DNA of 28,243 nt from Ruminococcus sp. (lineage in GTDB: Bacteria > Bacillota > Clostridia > Oscillospirales > Ruminococcaceae), in assembly GCA_023667165.1 (NCBI GenBank), contig JAMPAO010000025.1, positions 1 through 28,243 on the forward strand. The letters run 5' to 3'. Positions 1 through 10,193 of this stretch are shown one piece after another. Every line of letters begins with the position of its first letter. Positions within the stretch are counted from its first letter, which is position 1. The notes beneath the pieces are model-generated. The model saw nothing but the letters and a program-made list of their open reading frames with translations. It did not search any database and was not told where the DNA came from. The translations under genes were made by a program, and so were the position numbers.

Positions 1-861
1 GTCTGCGGGAGCATTGCATACTACCCTGACGGCGTTGTAACAGCCTTCTTCCGAGCATTCAAAATTTGCGCTTGATACCGTTTCCAACGCCGAAGAAAAT
101 ACGGGAGATGAATGAGGCTGAAATTTTTTCGGTTTAACGAACTTGTACCCTATCCCAAAGCTGTCAAGATATGTGTCGACCCGGTAACCGTTGGCGGAAA
201 GTATTTCCCGCATATAGTCCTCCACGGTCATATTCACCGCATAATACCGCCCCATGCTTTCGTACTGAGCTGCTATCTGCGCTGTGAAGCTGTTAAGGGT
301 ATCGTACATATCGGAAGTCCGGTTGCCGGCGGGACCGTTTTGCTTTTCGTATTCCTCTCTCAGCTTGATAAGCAGCTTTATCTTTTCGGAATCACGGTGC
401 TTGTATCCGAAGTTCGGCAGTTCGTCATCAATATAAACATGAACGGGCAGGGACAATGCTCCCGTCAGCTTGACCGTATCTCCGGTACCCTCTGCGGACA
501 TGACATGATGAAGATACACCTCGTCGTATTCCCTGTCGGAGAATACCGTGCAGTATTCCTGCGGGTCGAGAGGCATGGCGAGTTTTCGGAAAAGTCCGTC
601 AAGACTGTACCCCGAAGCGGTTATCGTTCCCTCGCCCTCGTTGTTTGTTTCCTCTCTTACCGTGGAAATATACATAGCCTCACCGTTGTCCGTCCGCCTG
701 ACAAACCGCACGGGAGCGATAAGAACGGCATTTTCTTTCGTAGCCGGTACGCAAAGCTCAAAGCTCCCCGCACTGCTAAATCTTCTTGTCCACAAAAGGG
801 AAGAAAAATCGTCTATGAAACCTAAGAGAACACCGTTTCCGTCATGGACTGCGATCTCCAT
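1..861 (-). CDS. Gp37-like siphovirus tail protein (3' end cut off)
   Basis: The frame is open from the ATG at 861 to the window edge (287 codons, no stop), so the C-terminus is missing. GGAGG lies about 8 nt upstream of the ATG, and the upstream gene stops at the adjacent base, so translation is probably coupled. The N-terminus reads MEIAVHDGNGVLLGFIDDFS, followed by a segment with W-T-R-R-F and S-G-S-F-E-L. This is the pattern of the ReqiPepy6 Gp37-like family, tail-tip proteins encoded just after the distal tail protein. The likely role is baseplate/tail-tip structure. The family call rests on pattern and position; receptor binding or enzymatic activity cannot be judged without the missing end. 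Confidence 0.75.
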   Translation of the reverse strand, partial: MEIAVHDGNGVLLGFIDDFSSLLWTRRFSSAGSFELCVPATKENAVLIAPVRFVRRTDNGEAMYISTVREETNNEGEGTITASGYSLDGLFRKLAMPLDPQEYCTVFSDREYDEVYLHHVMSAEGTGDTVKLTGALSLPVHVYIDDELPNFGYKHRDSEKIKLLIKLREEYEKQNGPAGNRTSDMYDTLNSFTAQIAAQYESMGRYYAVNMTVEDYMREILSANGYRVDTYLDSFGIGYKFVKPKKFQPHSSPVFSSALETVSSANFECSEEGCYNAVRVVCNAPAD

Positions 862-1644
862 TCACACACCTCCGTATAAAATATCATATTCGCAGGAAAG
901 TCCTATGTCCGCCTTATACTTGCTTACCCGAAATATGTTCATACCGTACCGCAGCTTCAGCGGCACGCATTCGTACCCTATTTTGCTCATCATGTTAAAC
1001 TGTTCTCCGTCCCTTTCCAGAACTGCGGATATTCTGCCTCTTTTTGTACACAGGCGAAGAGCATCACCGAAGAAAAAGGTATCGTATACCCCGAAGATCT
1101 CTCCGGTGACTACGTTTTCAACGCCTAAATTACTGACTTCCTCATTCACGGTCAGAGTAAAATCCGCCCCCGCTTCCGAATCGCCGTCATAGTTTATTGT
1201 CAGCAGTCCGTCCGTAAGTTCGGCATGACCTTTCTCGCTGTTTATCCAGTACGGGTCGGGACAGAGCAGGACTATCTGGGTAACAAGAGGGTGTCCGTTG
1301 GGAGGGGTGTCGATCTGCGAGCAGTAACCCTTGATGAATTTGCTTTGCAGGGGTGAAATATATTCGAGTGTTATCTCGGTCTTTGGACGGAAGACCCTGT
1401 AAAGCCGCAGCTTGGGAGCTTCTGCCGTACCCTCTTTCTGATGATAGCGGGCGTTTATGGTTATCTCCCTTTCGGGAACGTGAAGTCCCGTTACGGCCGA
1501 ACCGTCGGAGCAGCCTGAAGCGGCTGTCCCCACGGTCGTTTCCGAGCTTACTCCCTCCGCTGAGGTCAGGAATATCTCGGGGTCATTGTAAAAGTCCACG
1601 CTGTCCCCGTAACTGTTTCGGGCGATAAGTTTATACTCAAACAT
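862..1644 (-). CDS. Distal tail protein (Dit), siphovirus tail component family
   Basis: 260 residues, a normal length for Dit-type proteins that form a ring at the tail end and connect tube to tip. The ATG at 1644 has AAAGGAG about 7 nt upstream. The N-terminal half is beta-rich and includes G-L-H-V-P-E-R-E-I-T-I-N-A-R, which fits the belt strand of the first Dit domain. L-L-C-P-D-P-Y-W follows in the middle, a signature I recognise from phage tail family proteins of Firmicutes. It sits between the tape measure and the Gp37-like gene, the expected Dit position. The family assignment is fairly secure; the oligomeric state is known only from the family. Confidence 0.82.
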   Translation of the reverse strand: MFEYKLIARNSYGDSVDFYNDPEIFLTSAEGVSSETTVGTAASGCSDGSAVTGLHVPEREITINARYHQKEGTAEAPKLRLYRVFRPKTEITLEYISPLQSKFIKGYCSQIDTPPNGHPLVTQIVLLCPDPYWINSEKGHAELTDGLLTINYDGDSEAGADFTLTVNEEVSNLGVENVVTGEIFGVYDTFFFGDALRLCTKRGRISAVLERDGEQFNMMSKIGYECVPLKLRYGMNIFRVSKYKADIGLSCEYDILYGGV

Positions 1645-1657
1645 TGTTCCGCTCCTT

Positions 1658-4600
1658 TCAGTATTTTACCGCCGCAAGCTGTAGTCCCCGCCGGGTGTAT
1701 CGCTTTACGTCCCGGGGAGATACGGGGTCGGGGGTTGTTATGTATTGGTTGAAGGTGAAAGAATCCGAAGAAGCACCTCCCTCAGCCTGAGAAGAACCGC
1801 TTTTTACCGTGCCGTTTATACTGCCGTCAACGGTATATACAAGGTTCTTGCTGAATGCAGCGTTCACGCTGCGTGCAGTTTTGTTATACCTTGACAGATC
1901 AATAGTTGGGCGCACGATGGGATTAGAGTTTATACCATCAACAACAGACGTGCTTATTGCTGAGATGGTTTTAGCCATGTTTTTAGCAGCTCGTTCTCCA
2001 TTTTGAAATATATTGTCAGCAGCAATGCTGAAATCAGACGGAACAGCATTCACCATGTCCTTTGAGGCACTCGCCATCGCTTCACAGAAGCCGCCGCTGA
2101 GTCCTGCCGCAAGATTTTTACCAATCTCCCTTTTGAATAATTCTGACGGCGAATGTATCTCATACCTCTTTTTTATTTCGTTTGTTATGGCGTCACAGGT
2201 TTGGCCTACCATATCAAGCGTTTCTTTTGTACCGTCCGACAGACCCTGCGCAAGTCCCAGAGCCATATAATAACCGATGTTCTTTGCGCTGTCGGGGAGA
2301 GTATTTATAACGCCGAGCATATCGTTTACGTACTCATCCGCAGCATCCTTAGCTGCCTGACCGTACAGCATCCCTGCAATTTCCTTGCTGAGGGCGTCTT
2401 CCTTTTCCCGCTTCTTTATTATTTCGGAAAGCGCGGCGTCGTCCAGACCGTTAAGGTATTTCATGACGGCGATAGCTTCCTGTTTGTCCATCTGAGCTAT
2501 TTCGGCAAGCAGCTCGTTGGGGATATTTTCTCTCGCAGTCAGCTTTTTAAGCTCATTGCGGTATTTGGTGAGCAGAGCATTGTTTTTATCAAGCTCATCG
2601 TTGAACTTGACGCCTATTATCTCATCCTCGTTGAGTCCCGAGTCCACCTTTTTTTCGTAATCTGATTTGTACTTGTCATACTCTTCATTGAGCTTTTCAA
2701 GCTGTTTGCGGTAGTTTTTCGCTATAAAACTGTTTTCGCCGTACTTCTTTTCGCTTTCCTCAAGCTGACGGTTAAGAGCTCGTATTTTTGTTTCATACTC
2801 CTCAGCGCCCTCCTCGTACTTGCTTTTATTGGTAGTGAAAGTCAGCGAAGCTGTGTATGTGGTTTTGTTATCATCAGCAAACTTCTTTATTTTGTCGCCG
2901 ATGTCCTCCATTTTGTCCTCATACGCCGACTGGATCTCGTCCATACGCTCCTTGATGTGTTCAGCCATTTGCTCGTTGGCATACTTCACCAAGTCGATCT
3001 GTGCGGCAGTGTTCTTTTTCAGAAGCTCCAGATATCTTTCGTCATACTCCGCTTGAGTTACTTTGCCTGTTTTATAATCCTCAAGAAGACCGTCATAGTC
3101 CTCTTCGGCTTTTTTTAGCTGTTTGCTGCGGGCGTCATCAACAACGTCGTTCAATTCCTTCAGTTCGTTCGGACTGAGAGCCGCTGTCATTTCGTCTGTC
3201 AGTATGCCGCTCAACGAATCAAGTCCGTTTGCGTTTATACTCTCAAAAATACCATTAACGTCAAATCCGCTGAAAAGAGTATATTTTGAAAGCTCGTCGT
3301 TCAGATCACTCAGCTTGTTTTTAAGCTCTTGAACCTGAGCGCTTTCCGCTCCGTATTTTTTCGTTGCATTCTCTATTTGAGCGTTTACTTTTTCGATGTC
3401 GGCTTGTATTTCGGTTATTTTTTCGCTGTTTCCGCCGAACATATTGTTGACCCAGTCGCTTATGCCTCCAAAGCCGCTTTCTTCAAGCATGCTTGTTAGG
3501 CTCGAACTGTCCGGCATTATTTTGCTTATGATGCCGTTGAAGTCGACGGTGCTGCCCAGCTTGCCTTTTACCCAGTCAATGCCCGATTCCAAAGCCGAGT
3601 CGAAACCGCCGGTAAGAATATTTCCCAGATTTTCGCCTGCAGCCGCTACGTCACCGGCACCTTCTTCGGTTCCTTCCACAAGTCCCGCGTCAACGAACAT
3701 TCCCCTAAGGATCATTTCCAATGCCGGCGAATGAATGCCCAAGGTTTCATCGACAGACTTCAGAAGAGTATTGCCTATAAGTGTTCCTGCTGCCGTAACT
3801 GCTGCAATATCACCCGTAAGACCTAAAACGAAGCCCTCTGCGGCATATCTGCCCGATTGGATAAGATCGGTCCGTTTTCCGTTCAGCTTGGCAACGACTC
3901 GGTTTATCATACCCGAAGCCGCTGCGTCTATCTGTGCATACGAGTCGTCAAACTTTCCTGTGAAGCTGTCAATACCCGTGTCTGCTATTTGAACAAGACC
4001 CTCCTTGAAATTCTCAATACCGCTTATGTCAAGTCCGTTTGCGTCCTTAATAAACGTCAGCAAGTCGTTCAGACGTGTGACGACAACGGAGAATTTGTTT
4101 TTATCAAGGTTTTCCGTGCGGATACTGAAATCCCTCAGATATGTGCCGACGCTGCCTATACAGATAAGATTTTCCGTAAGCTTTTCGGAATTTATACCCA
4201 AACCTGCAATACTGTTAAGAGTGAACGCTGCCTTATGAAGAGCCTCAAAAATGCCATTGAGCCTGTCATCTGAAACATTCAGGTCTTTTACCGTGTCGGA
4301 AAATTCTACCAGTTTTGCGCCTACGTTATCAAGTCCGTCCAGAAGCGTTGTCCATAATTGCGTGTAACCTTCGCTGCTGTTGTTTATATCGCTTACAACT
4401 GTAAGTACCGATGCTACTTTTCTAAGCAGACCCACGGCAAACTCCACATCGTCAGCACTTTGCGCCACAGTGGTGCTGTAGACGGCAAAATTTCTCATAG
4501 CCCTGCCGAATTCCGCAAGTCCGTCTGCAAGGGATACCCAGTCGTTGTCGCCTATAAGCCACGCCAATGCGCCGCCGCTGTTTGGAAATAGATTTTGAAG

Positions 4601-7600
4601 CTCGGCGAGCGACTGTCCCGACCTTACGGCTGCGGCTATATCGTCCCCGTATGCACCGATCCCATCGACTTCTTCCCCGAATCTCATTAGGGACATACCG
4701 AACGAAGCAAGTCCTATACTGATCGTACCCCAGTCGTTGTCGCCTATAAGTCCCGCAAGCAGTCCTCCGGTATTTGGAAAAGCATTTTGAAGTTCTGCGA
4801 GCATTTCGCCGATGTGTACGGCTGAAAGCACGCTTTCTTCATATTTGCTTATTTCCTCGACCTCTCTGCCAAAGTTCATTAGGGACATTGCAAACAGAGT
4901 TATACCTTGCTTGACTTCTCTCCATTCTTCAACCTGTGCAAAACGGCTTACCGAGTCGGTGTTTATTTCTCCTATAGCTTTTCCTGCATCCGCCGCTTTG
5001 GCAATGTGAGGTATAAACTCGTCTATGGGAATATTGGATATATCAGGTCTTCGCCCGCTCAGTATCATTCCAAGAGCTATTAGGTCGGAAGCGAATATCT
5101 CGATCCCGTCAAGACAGTTTGAGAATACGTCTTTTTTACTTATAGCGCCGAAACGGGACTTCATATCGGCAATAGCATTGCCTATAGACGACACCAGTTC
5201 TATGGCATTTAGGTCATCTGCGGTCAGACCGGAGAGGGACTGAGTGATCTTGTTCATGTCCTCGACCATCTTGTCAACGCCGCCGGTTTTAACTCCTTGT
5301 ACCGCTCCGCCTATGAAAGAACCGAGAGCATATCCCAAACCCGAGAGCAGTTCTCCCAGCATGTCGACACCTTTAATAACAGCGTCAAATACTCCGTCAC
5401 TGCATAAAGCTCCGATAATGCCGCATACGGCAGCAAGAGCGGCAATGACTGCCGCAACGATGCCGATAGCAGGCAGAGCGGTAGTCGCAGTCGCGCCTAC
5501 GAGAGTACATATAGCCATTGCTCCCGCAAAAGCAAGCATCGCGACAGAGAGAGCCGCGGAAGCTGCAAGAAGATTTATGGGTTCGGCCATAGACAGCAAA
5601 CCTACGCATGCGGCCAGTCCCGCCGCCGCAATCGTCATAGGGATAAGAGCAGGAACAGCCGCCGCAGCCCCTGCGCCTGCTATGGACATGATAGCCATCA
5701 TCCCCGCAAAAGCGAGCATTGCGACAGCCAACGCACCCGAAGCGGAGATAAGCCCGAGGGGATCACACTTTGAAAGTTCGCTGATAAGCACCGACACACC
5801 TAAAACCACAGCACCCATAGGTATTAGAGCCTTAAGTCCCGCTAAAGCAGGAGCTTGAGCCTTTCCTATAAGAACCAACGACCCCGACAGAGCAAGCATG
5901 GCTGAAGATAAAGCTGCCGCCGCCCCTATCAGCTTTTGAGTGTCAAGTAAAGTAAGAAGCGCAAGCACTGCACTAAGACCAAGTATAACTGCGCCGATAA
6001 CCAGCATTGATTTCTTTGCTCTTGTAGCATACCTGCTGGCATAAACGATAAGTGCCATTAACGCCATTAACGTGCTGACGCATACGGTAGGTACAACGAG
6101 AGTTTTGGGGTCGAGAAGACTGAGCATGGTTATTACGCCTGCCAGTACAACGATCGCCCCCGACATCAGAAGCAGCATTTTACCGACATTGGCTGCGTAC
6201 CTGCCGCAGCGTTTTGTTAAAACCATGATCCCGGTAAATATACCGAACAGTACTCCTATAGCTGCGCCTGCCTTTGCGAGAGTTTCTCCGTCGGTATCTC
6301 CGATTATTTTGACGACCGCGCACAGAAGCAATATCGCCTCGGACATAGCCAATATGCTTTTTCCTGCTTCTCCGGCGTGTTCTCCAGCCTTTGAGCTTGC
6401 CAGCATAAGTCCCGCAAACATTGTTAAAATGCCTGCAAAACTTACAAGCGCTTTTTTCAGTTCTCCCGGCTTGTATGCGTTGATCTTATCTACCATACTT
6501 AATAGCAGACCGATAGATACGACCGCCGCTATAAGTGTTCCCGCTGCGCCGAAATTTACATTCTTGCATGCGGCCGCTAACAGAACCAGACCGCCTACAG
6601 CCGCCGCCAGTATGCCTATTTTTCCCTCAAACGCACCCGGGTCAACGGCAGCGAGTCCTCTGAGAGCGAGAACCAGCACACCTACAGCCGCAGCCAGTGC
6701 GATCAGAAAGCCTGAATTTTTTGAAAGTTCCGGAGCGAACTTGCTTATAGCGATAGTTGCCGCGGAAAACACTGCCAACAGTATCGTCAAAGCTCCCATA
6801 TTTTTGAAAATAGCCGCCGAATCGAGTTTTTCAAAGCCTCTTAGAGCCAGTACGAGAACGCTGAGTCCCACGGTAAGACCTAAGATGTTCAGAGCCGCAA
6901 TGTTTGCTTCGCCCGATTTTTCTGCCAGCTTCGCTATGACGCCCACAAGCACAGCCATCGTTACCATTATGGTCGATACTGTGGTAAGAGTCGTAACGGA
7001 AAGCTGCAGTTTATTACTGTCGATATTGGATATAAGAGCGAGGGCGCCCGCCAGTATCAGAACGCCTTCCGCCAGATGCCTAAGTCCCACCATAAAACTG
7101 TCAAATGCGTCGGCTTTGGCTTTCATATTTATGGCTTTTGAAATAGACTTCATCACACCCGCAAAGGATGTTGCGGGCTTTGTGATATTGCTGCTTATAT
7201 TCTCGACGACTTTTAATATCTGATAAAGCTCTGCGCCGAGGCCGATGAGTAAAGCAGATATTCCCGCCGCAATGAGAGTGCTTGCCTTGATGTTCTCCGC
7301 AAAATACGATAAAAAACCGGTAATATGTGTCTTGGCGTTTGTAAAGAACCCTATGATTTTCTCAAATGCCTTTTTAATGGGTTCCACAAATTTCTCAATA
7401 CCGGAAGTTATGAATGATATATTGCCTGTTACTTCCTTTTTACATTCCTCCGACTCTTCACGAAGCTCGGCAAATGCGCTGCCGTCTTCTGACGAAACAG
7501 ACTCGCTGCCTAAAGACGAGATGTTTTTACGAAGCGCGGTCAAAGCCTCCGATGCCTTGGATATTCCGGTTTCGGCCGAATCCGTAAAAGTTGATATTCC

Positions 7601-9808
7601 GTTGCCTGCCGCCGATACAGCATTGTTTATGCTGCCGAAAACGTCAAGACTTCCCGCCCATTCGCTTATTGCAGCGGCTCCGTCCTCAAAACGGTTCACA
7701 AGGTATCCTATACCTTTGGCTACGGAGTCATTTTGAACCGCCCAGTCAGTGAATTTTGTTAGCAGATCGCCCGCCGACGCAAGCAGCTCCAAAATGTCAA
7801 TGTCGGTCTTGCCTATCAGCTTTGATAAACCTTCAAGGGCTGTGTTCAACACAGTTTTAACAGTTATGCCGATAAGCCTGAAAACCGAAAAAACGCCCTT
7901 AAACGTTCTTTTAAGTTTGTCGGCGGTTTCGTCTGTCAGCACAAGTTTTTCCGAAAGATAATGAACTCTTTCAAGTATGGTATATAAGGTTTCCGCAGTG
8001 ACAGGAGGGAACACCTCAGACCACGCTTCTTTGACTGTGTCAAGTATTCCCGTAAGTCCTTCGATAGCGTTCCTGAAGGAATCAATAAGCAGTTCCCGTC
8101 CGCTCGGACGTTCAAGACTGTTCAGCAGCTCGTTGATATCAGAACCGCTTTCACGGGCTTCCTTTGCCATTTCACGAAAAACGGCTGCCTGTTCTTCGGA
8201 ATAACCCATACTTTTTAACTGGGCGTCCGAAAGATCCTCGAGGATAAAGGTTTCACCTTTCAGTTTGCGGTTTACGATATCCTGAACCTCTGCATAGTCG
8301 TAACCCAGATTGGTGAGCTTTTTCATACGCTCTGCACCGTTTCCGAAGTTACCCGTAAGCACCTTGTTTGATATATCGTCAAGCGACTTGAATTTTTCGG
8401 AAACGTCTTCTGTAACGTTAGCCGCTTCTGAAACACTGCTCGCAAGGCGTTCAAAGGTCATTCGGATATCGTCCCCCGAGAAAAGCTGTTTTTTCACAGC
8501 GTCCTCAAAGCTGTCCGCCATCTTCATTATCTCGTCAACGTTTTTTCCGTTGGCTTTGGCAGTTTCCGATATTTCATTTTGAAATTGTTCCGCCGATATT
8601 CCCGCTTCGCCTATTTTCTTTACCAGCTTGTCCCAGCCGGATTCCATAGCGTCCGTAAGTAAAGCGTTGCGTACCTCTCCGCTTGCCGCAAAAACGTCGT
8701 ACAGCACTTCCGCAAACTCGGTCCAGACTTCCTTTGCTTTTACATAATCGCCTATGACTATTTCAAAGCTGGTCATCCAGCCGGTGCTTACAGCGTCCTT
8801 GGCGGCGTTTATGGCGTCGGTCAGAGTCTTTGCTTCCTGAGCAGCCTTAAATGCCTTTTCGCCCAGTTCCATAGACTCACCGCTGACCTTTTCCATAGCC
8901 TCGGCGCAGAGAATACCCTCCCTCGTTGATACCTTGTAGACCTCGTCGGCGTACTCACCGTATTTGCCCAGCGTTTTAAGCAGCACATCACTTGTAAACC
9001 ATTCATCTTTTAATGCGCTGTTAAAATCAACAATACTTACGGCATTTCCTTCAAGGGTTTTAATGACTCCGTCCGTACCTTTTGTAAGCGTACCGCAGGC
9101 AAGGGCAGTTTCAATAATATTTTCCTTGAACTCCTGCGTTGCCATGTTGGCGTTTTCGATCGACTTCCAGTCTATCAGTTTTACGGAGCCAACGCCGATA
9201 GCCTGGGCAAAATTATACATCGCACGGCTTGCTTCGTTGATACCTTGACCGGAAACCGCAGCCAAGTCTGCTATACCCTCCATAGCCGTAACAGCGATAT
9301 CCAAATCAACGCCGGCGGAGGTGAACTTTCCAATGTTATCCACCATATCAACGAAATTGTATGATGTTTCATCGGTAAACCAGTTAAGCTTGGCAAGAGA
9401 AGCCGTGACCTGTTCCACGGATTTTCCCGTGGCGTTCATTATCGTCTGAACTGCGGCAGTTTTTTGCTCGTACTTTCCGAAGCCTTCTGTTACTTGATCT
9501 ATGGTAAGACTTTTTACAAGCTGTTTGCCTGCATCTACTGCGGAGTTTGTAATATTGGCAATAGCAGTGACTGCGGCTACCTCGAGAGTTGAAAATTTAA
9601 CGGTTACAGCCTCTATGCCTTTTTCAAGAGGACTGATATCTGCTTTCGCCGCTGCTTTTTCAATACTCTTAAAGCTCTTTTCCGCTCCGTCAAAATTCAT
9701 TGACCCTTTCAGCTTTTCAATGCTTGATATACTGGTGCTTACGCCTCTTTCAAACTGGCCGTTGTCAAAGCGCATCTCCACAACACGTTTGTCTATAACG
9801 TTACTCAT
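1658..9808 (-). CDS. Tail tape measure protein
   Basis: 2716 residues from the ATG at 9808. I chose this start because the stop of the upstream gene overlaps it (TAATG) and a GGAGGGAGA tract lies upstream. An in-frame ATG at 9829 would add seven residues but has no ribosome site. Tape measure proteins set tail length and pass into the host membrane at DNA entry. Visible parts: an N-terminus with R-F-D-N-G-Q-F-E-R-G, a long glycine/alanine-rich hydrophobic region (about residues 845-1470) with many possible membrane helices, 64-residue repeats (about 1640-1790), charged coiled-coil segments (about 2140-2450), and two I-H-S-P-(S/A) motifs (about 2025 and 2550) typical of the family. At about 1.5 angstrom per residue, a known rule of thumb, the tail would be near 400 nm. 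Confidence 0.9.
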   Translation of the reverse strand: MSNVIDKRVVEMRFDNGQFERGVSTSISSIEKLKGSMNFDGAEKSFKSIEKAAAKADISPLEKGIEAVTVKFSTLEVAAVTAIANITNSAVDAGKQLVKSLTIDQVTEGFGKYEQKTAAVQTIMNATGKSVEQVTASLAKLNWFTDETSYNFVDMVDNIGKFTSAGVDLDIAVTAMEGIADLAAVSGQGINEASRAMYNFAQAIGVGSVKLIDWKSIENANMATQEFKENIIETALACGTLTKGTDGVIKTLEGNAVSIVDFNSALKDEWFTSDVLLKTLGKYGEYADEVYKVSTREGILCAEAMEKVSGESMELGEKAFKAAQEAKTLTDAINAAKDAVSTGWMTSFEIVIGDYVKAKEVWTEFAEVLYDVFAASGEVRNALLTDAMESGWDKLVKKIGEAGISAEQFQNEISETAKANGKNVDEIMKMADSFEDAVKKQLFSGDDIRMTFERLASSVSEAANVTEDVSEKFKSLDDISNKVLTGNFGNGAERMKKLTNLGYDYAEVQDIVNRKLKGETFILEDLSDAQLKSMGYSEEQAAVFREMAKEARESGSDINELLNSLERPSGRELLIDSFRNAIEGLTGILDTVKEAWSEVFPPVTAETLYTILERVHYLSEKLVLTDETADKLKRTFKGVFSVFRLIGITVKTVLNTALEGLSKLIGKTDIDILELLASAGDLLTKFTDWAVQNDSVAKGIGYLVNRFEDGAAAISEWAGSLDVFGSINNAVSAAGNGISTFTDSAETGISKASEALTALRKNISSLGSESVSSEDGSAFAELREESEECKKEVTGNISFITSGIEKFVEPIKKAFEKIIGFFTNAKTHITGFLSYFAENIKASTLIAAGISALLIGLGAELYQILKVVENISSNITKPATSFAGVMKSISKAINMKAKADAFDSFMVGLRHLAEGVLILAGALALISNIDSNKLQLSVTTLTTVSTIMVTMAVLVGVIAKLAEKSGEANIAALNILGLTVGLSVLVLALRGFEKLDSAAIFKNMGALTILLAVFSAATIAISKFAPELSKNSGFLIALAAAVGVLVLALRGLAAVDPGAFEGKIGILAAAVGGLVLLAAACKNVNFGAAGTLIAAVVSIGLLLSMVDKINAYKPGELKKALVSFAGILTMFAGLMLASSKAGEHAGEAGKSILAMSEAILLLCAVVKIIGDTDGETLAKAGAAIGVLFGIFTGIMVLTKRCGRYAANVGKMLLLMSGAIVVLAGVITMLSLLDPKTLVVPTVCVSTLMALMALIVYASRYATRAKKSMLVIGAVILGLSAVLALLTLLDTQKLIGAAAALSSAMLALSGSLVLIGKAQAPALAGLKALIPMGAVVLGVSVLISELSKCDPLGLISASGALAVAMLAFAGMMAIMSIAGAGAAAAVPALIPMTIAAAGLAACVGLLSMAEPINLLAASAALSVAMLAFAGAMAICTLVGATATTALPAIGIVAAVIAALAAVCGIIGALCSDGVFDAVIKGVDMLGELLSGLGYALGSFIGGAVQGVKTGGVDKMVEDMNKITQSLSGLTADDLNAIELVSSIGNAIADMKSRFGAISKKDVFSNCLDGIEIFASDLIALGMILSGRRPDISNIPIDEFIPHIAKAADAGKAIGEINTDSVSRFAQVEEWREVKQGITLFAMSLMNFGREVEEISKYEESVLSAVHIGEMLAELQNAFPNTGGLLAGLIGDNDWGTISIGLASFGMSLMRFGEEVDGIGAYGDDIAAAVRSGQSLAELQNLFPNSGGALAWLIGDNDWVSLADGLAEFGRAMRNFAVYSTTVAQSADDVEFAVGLLRKVASVLTVVSDINNSSEGYTQLWTTLLDGLDNVGAKLVEFSDTVKDLNVSDDRLNGIFEALHKAAFTLNSIAGLGINSEKLTENLICIGSVGTYLRDFSIRTENLDKNKFSVVVTRLNDLLTFIKDANGLDISGIENFKEGLVQIADTGIDSFTGKFDDSYAQIDAAASGMINRVVAKLNGKRTDLIQSGRYAAEGFVLGLTGDIAAVTAAGTLIGNTLLKSVDETLGIHSPALEMILRGMFVDAGLVEGTEEGAGDVAAAGENLGNILTGGFDSALESGIDWVKGKLGSTVDFNGIISKIMPDSSSLTSMLEESGFGGISDWVNNMFGGNSEKITEIQADIEKVNAQIENATKKYGAESAQVQELKNKLSDLNDELSKYTLFSGFDVNGIFESINANGLDSLSGILTDEMTAALSPNELKELNDVVDDARSKQLKKAEEDYDGLLEDYKTGKVTQAEYDERYLELLKKNTAAQIDLVKYANEQMAEHIKERMDEIQSAYEDKMEDIGDKIKKFADDNKTTYTASLTFTTNKSKYEEGAEEYETKIRALNRQLEESEKKYGENSFIAKNYRKQLEKLNEEYDKYKSDYEKKVDSGLNEDEIIGVKFNDELDKNNALLTKYRNELKKLTARENIPNELLAEIAQMDKQEAIAVMKYLNGLDDAALSEIIKKREKEDALSKEIAGMLYGQAAKDAADEYVNDMLGVINTLPDSAKNIGYYMALGLAQGLSDGTKETLDMVGQTCDAITNEIKKRYEIHSPSELFKREIGKNLAAGLSGGFCEAMASASKDMVNAVPSDFSIAADNIFQNGERAAKNMAKTISAISTSVVDGINSNPIVRPTIDLSRYNKTARSVNAAFSKNLVYTVDGSINGTVKSGSSQAEGGASSDSFTFNQYITTPDPVSPRDVKRYTRRGLQLAAVKY
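4440..4925 (-). repeat. About two and a half 64-residue tandem repeats inside the tape measure gene
   Basis: On the coding strand the protein repeats a unit that starts at W (W-R-E-V, W-G-T-I, W-V-S-L), continues through an S-L-M-x-F-G or R-A-M-R-N-F block and L-A-E-L-Q-N-x-F-P-N-(T/S)-G-G, and ends G-D-N-D. At DNA level the shared words at 4539 and 4731 are 192 bp apart, exactly 64 codons. The third copy keeps only the first half. Such repeats fit tape measure length evolution by duplication of whole structural units. Confidence 0.8.
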
Positions 9809-10182
9809 TATCTCGTGATCTCCCTCCAAGCGTCTTCAGCTATTTTATCAAATACCGGCTGTATGGCGGGATTTATGTAATCTCTGCCTTGTACCCAGCC
9901 GCCGCTTGCCGTGGCATGACCGTACTGCAAAACAATTGCTATGGGAACCTCATTTTGAATGTTGGAGTTGTGGAACGCAATAACCGCCGTACCGTCTTTA
10001 TTTTCTATCTCATAGCTCCAAGATGAAGCTGTCAGACCCGTGTCAACAGGCGTAGCCTCTGCGAGTGCGGCGCAGCCTATGACCCCGTATTTATTGAGCA
10101 GACCTATGCCGATAACATTTTTTGCTCTTTCAAGAAATCCGGTCAGCTTCTTAAAGTTGCCTTTAGATCTAAGCGTTATCAC
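9808..10182 (-). CDS. HK97 gp10-like phage protein (minor tail/neck)
   Basis: 124 residues starting at a GTG with an AGGAGGTG ribosome site. The sequence contains A-T-P-V-D-T-G-L-T-A-S-S-W followed by a beta segment and a C-terminal G-R-D-Y-I-N-P-A-I helix start. Together these resemble the HK97 gp10 family, whose members join head to tail or act in tail completion. The position is unusual: gp10-like genes normally sit between connector genes and the tail tube gene, whereas this one lies directly before the tape measure and overlaps its start by one base. It may therefore serve the tail rather than the neck. Family call moderate to good; role inferred. Confidence 0.68.
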   Translation of the reverse strand: MITLRSKGNFKKLTGFLERAKNVIGIGLLNKYGVIGCAALAEATPVDTGLTASSWSYEIENKDGTAVIAFHNSNIQNEVPIAIVLQYGHATASGGWVQGRDYINPAIQPVFDKIAEDAWREITR

Positions 10183-10193
10183 GTTCGCACCTC

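Noticed and set aside
5244..5858. 204-residue plus-strand open frame
   Set aside because: Antisense to the hydrophobic part of the tape measure; alanine/proline-rich shadow without start signals.
6072..7223. 383-residue plus-strand open frame
   Set aside because: Lies entirely opposite the tape measure gene; low-complexity composition (A, S, P rich) typical of an antisense shadow, with no ribosome site.
9809..9829. Earlier ATG for the tape measure gene
   Set aside because: Adds seven residues that overlap the ribosome site of the ATG at 9808, and has no ribosome site of its own.
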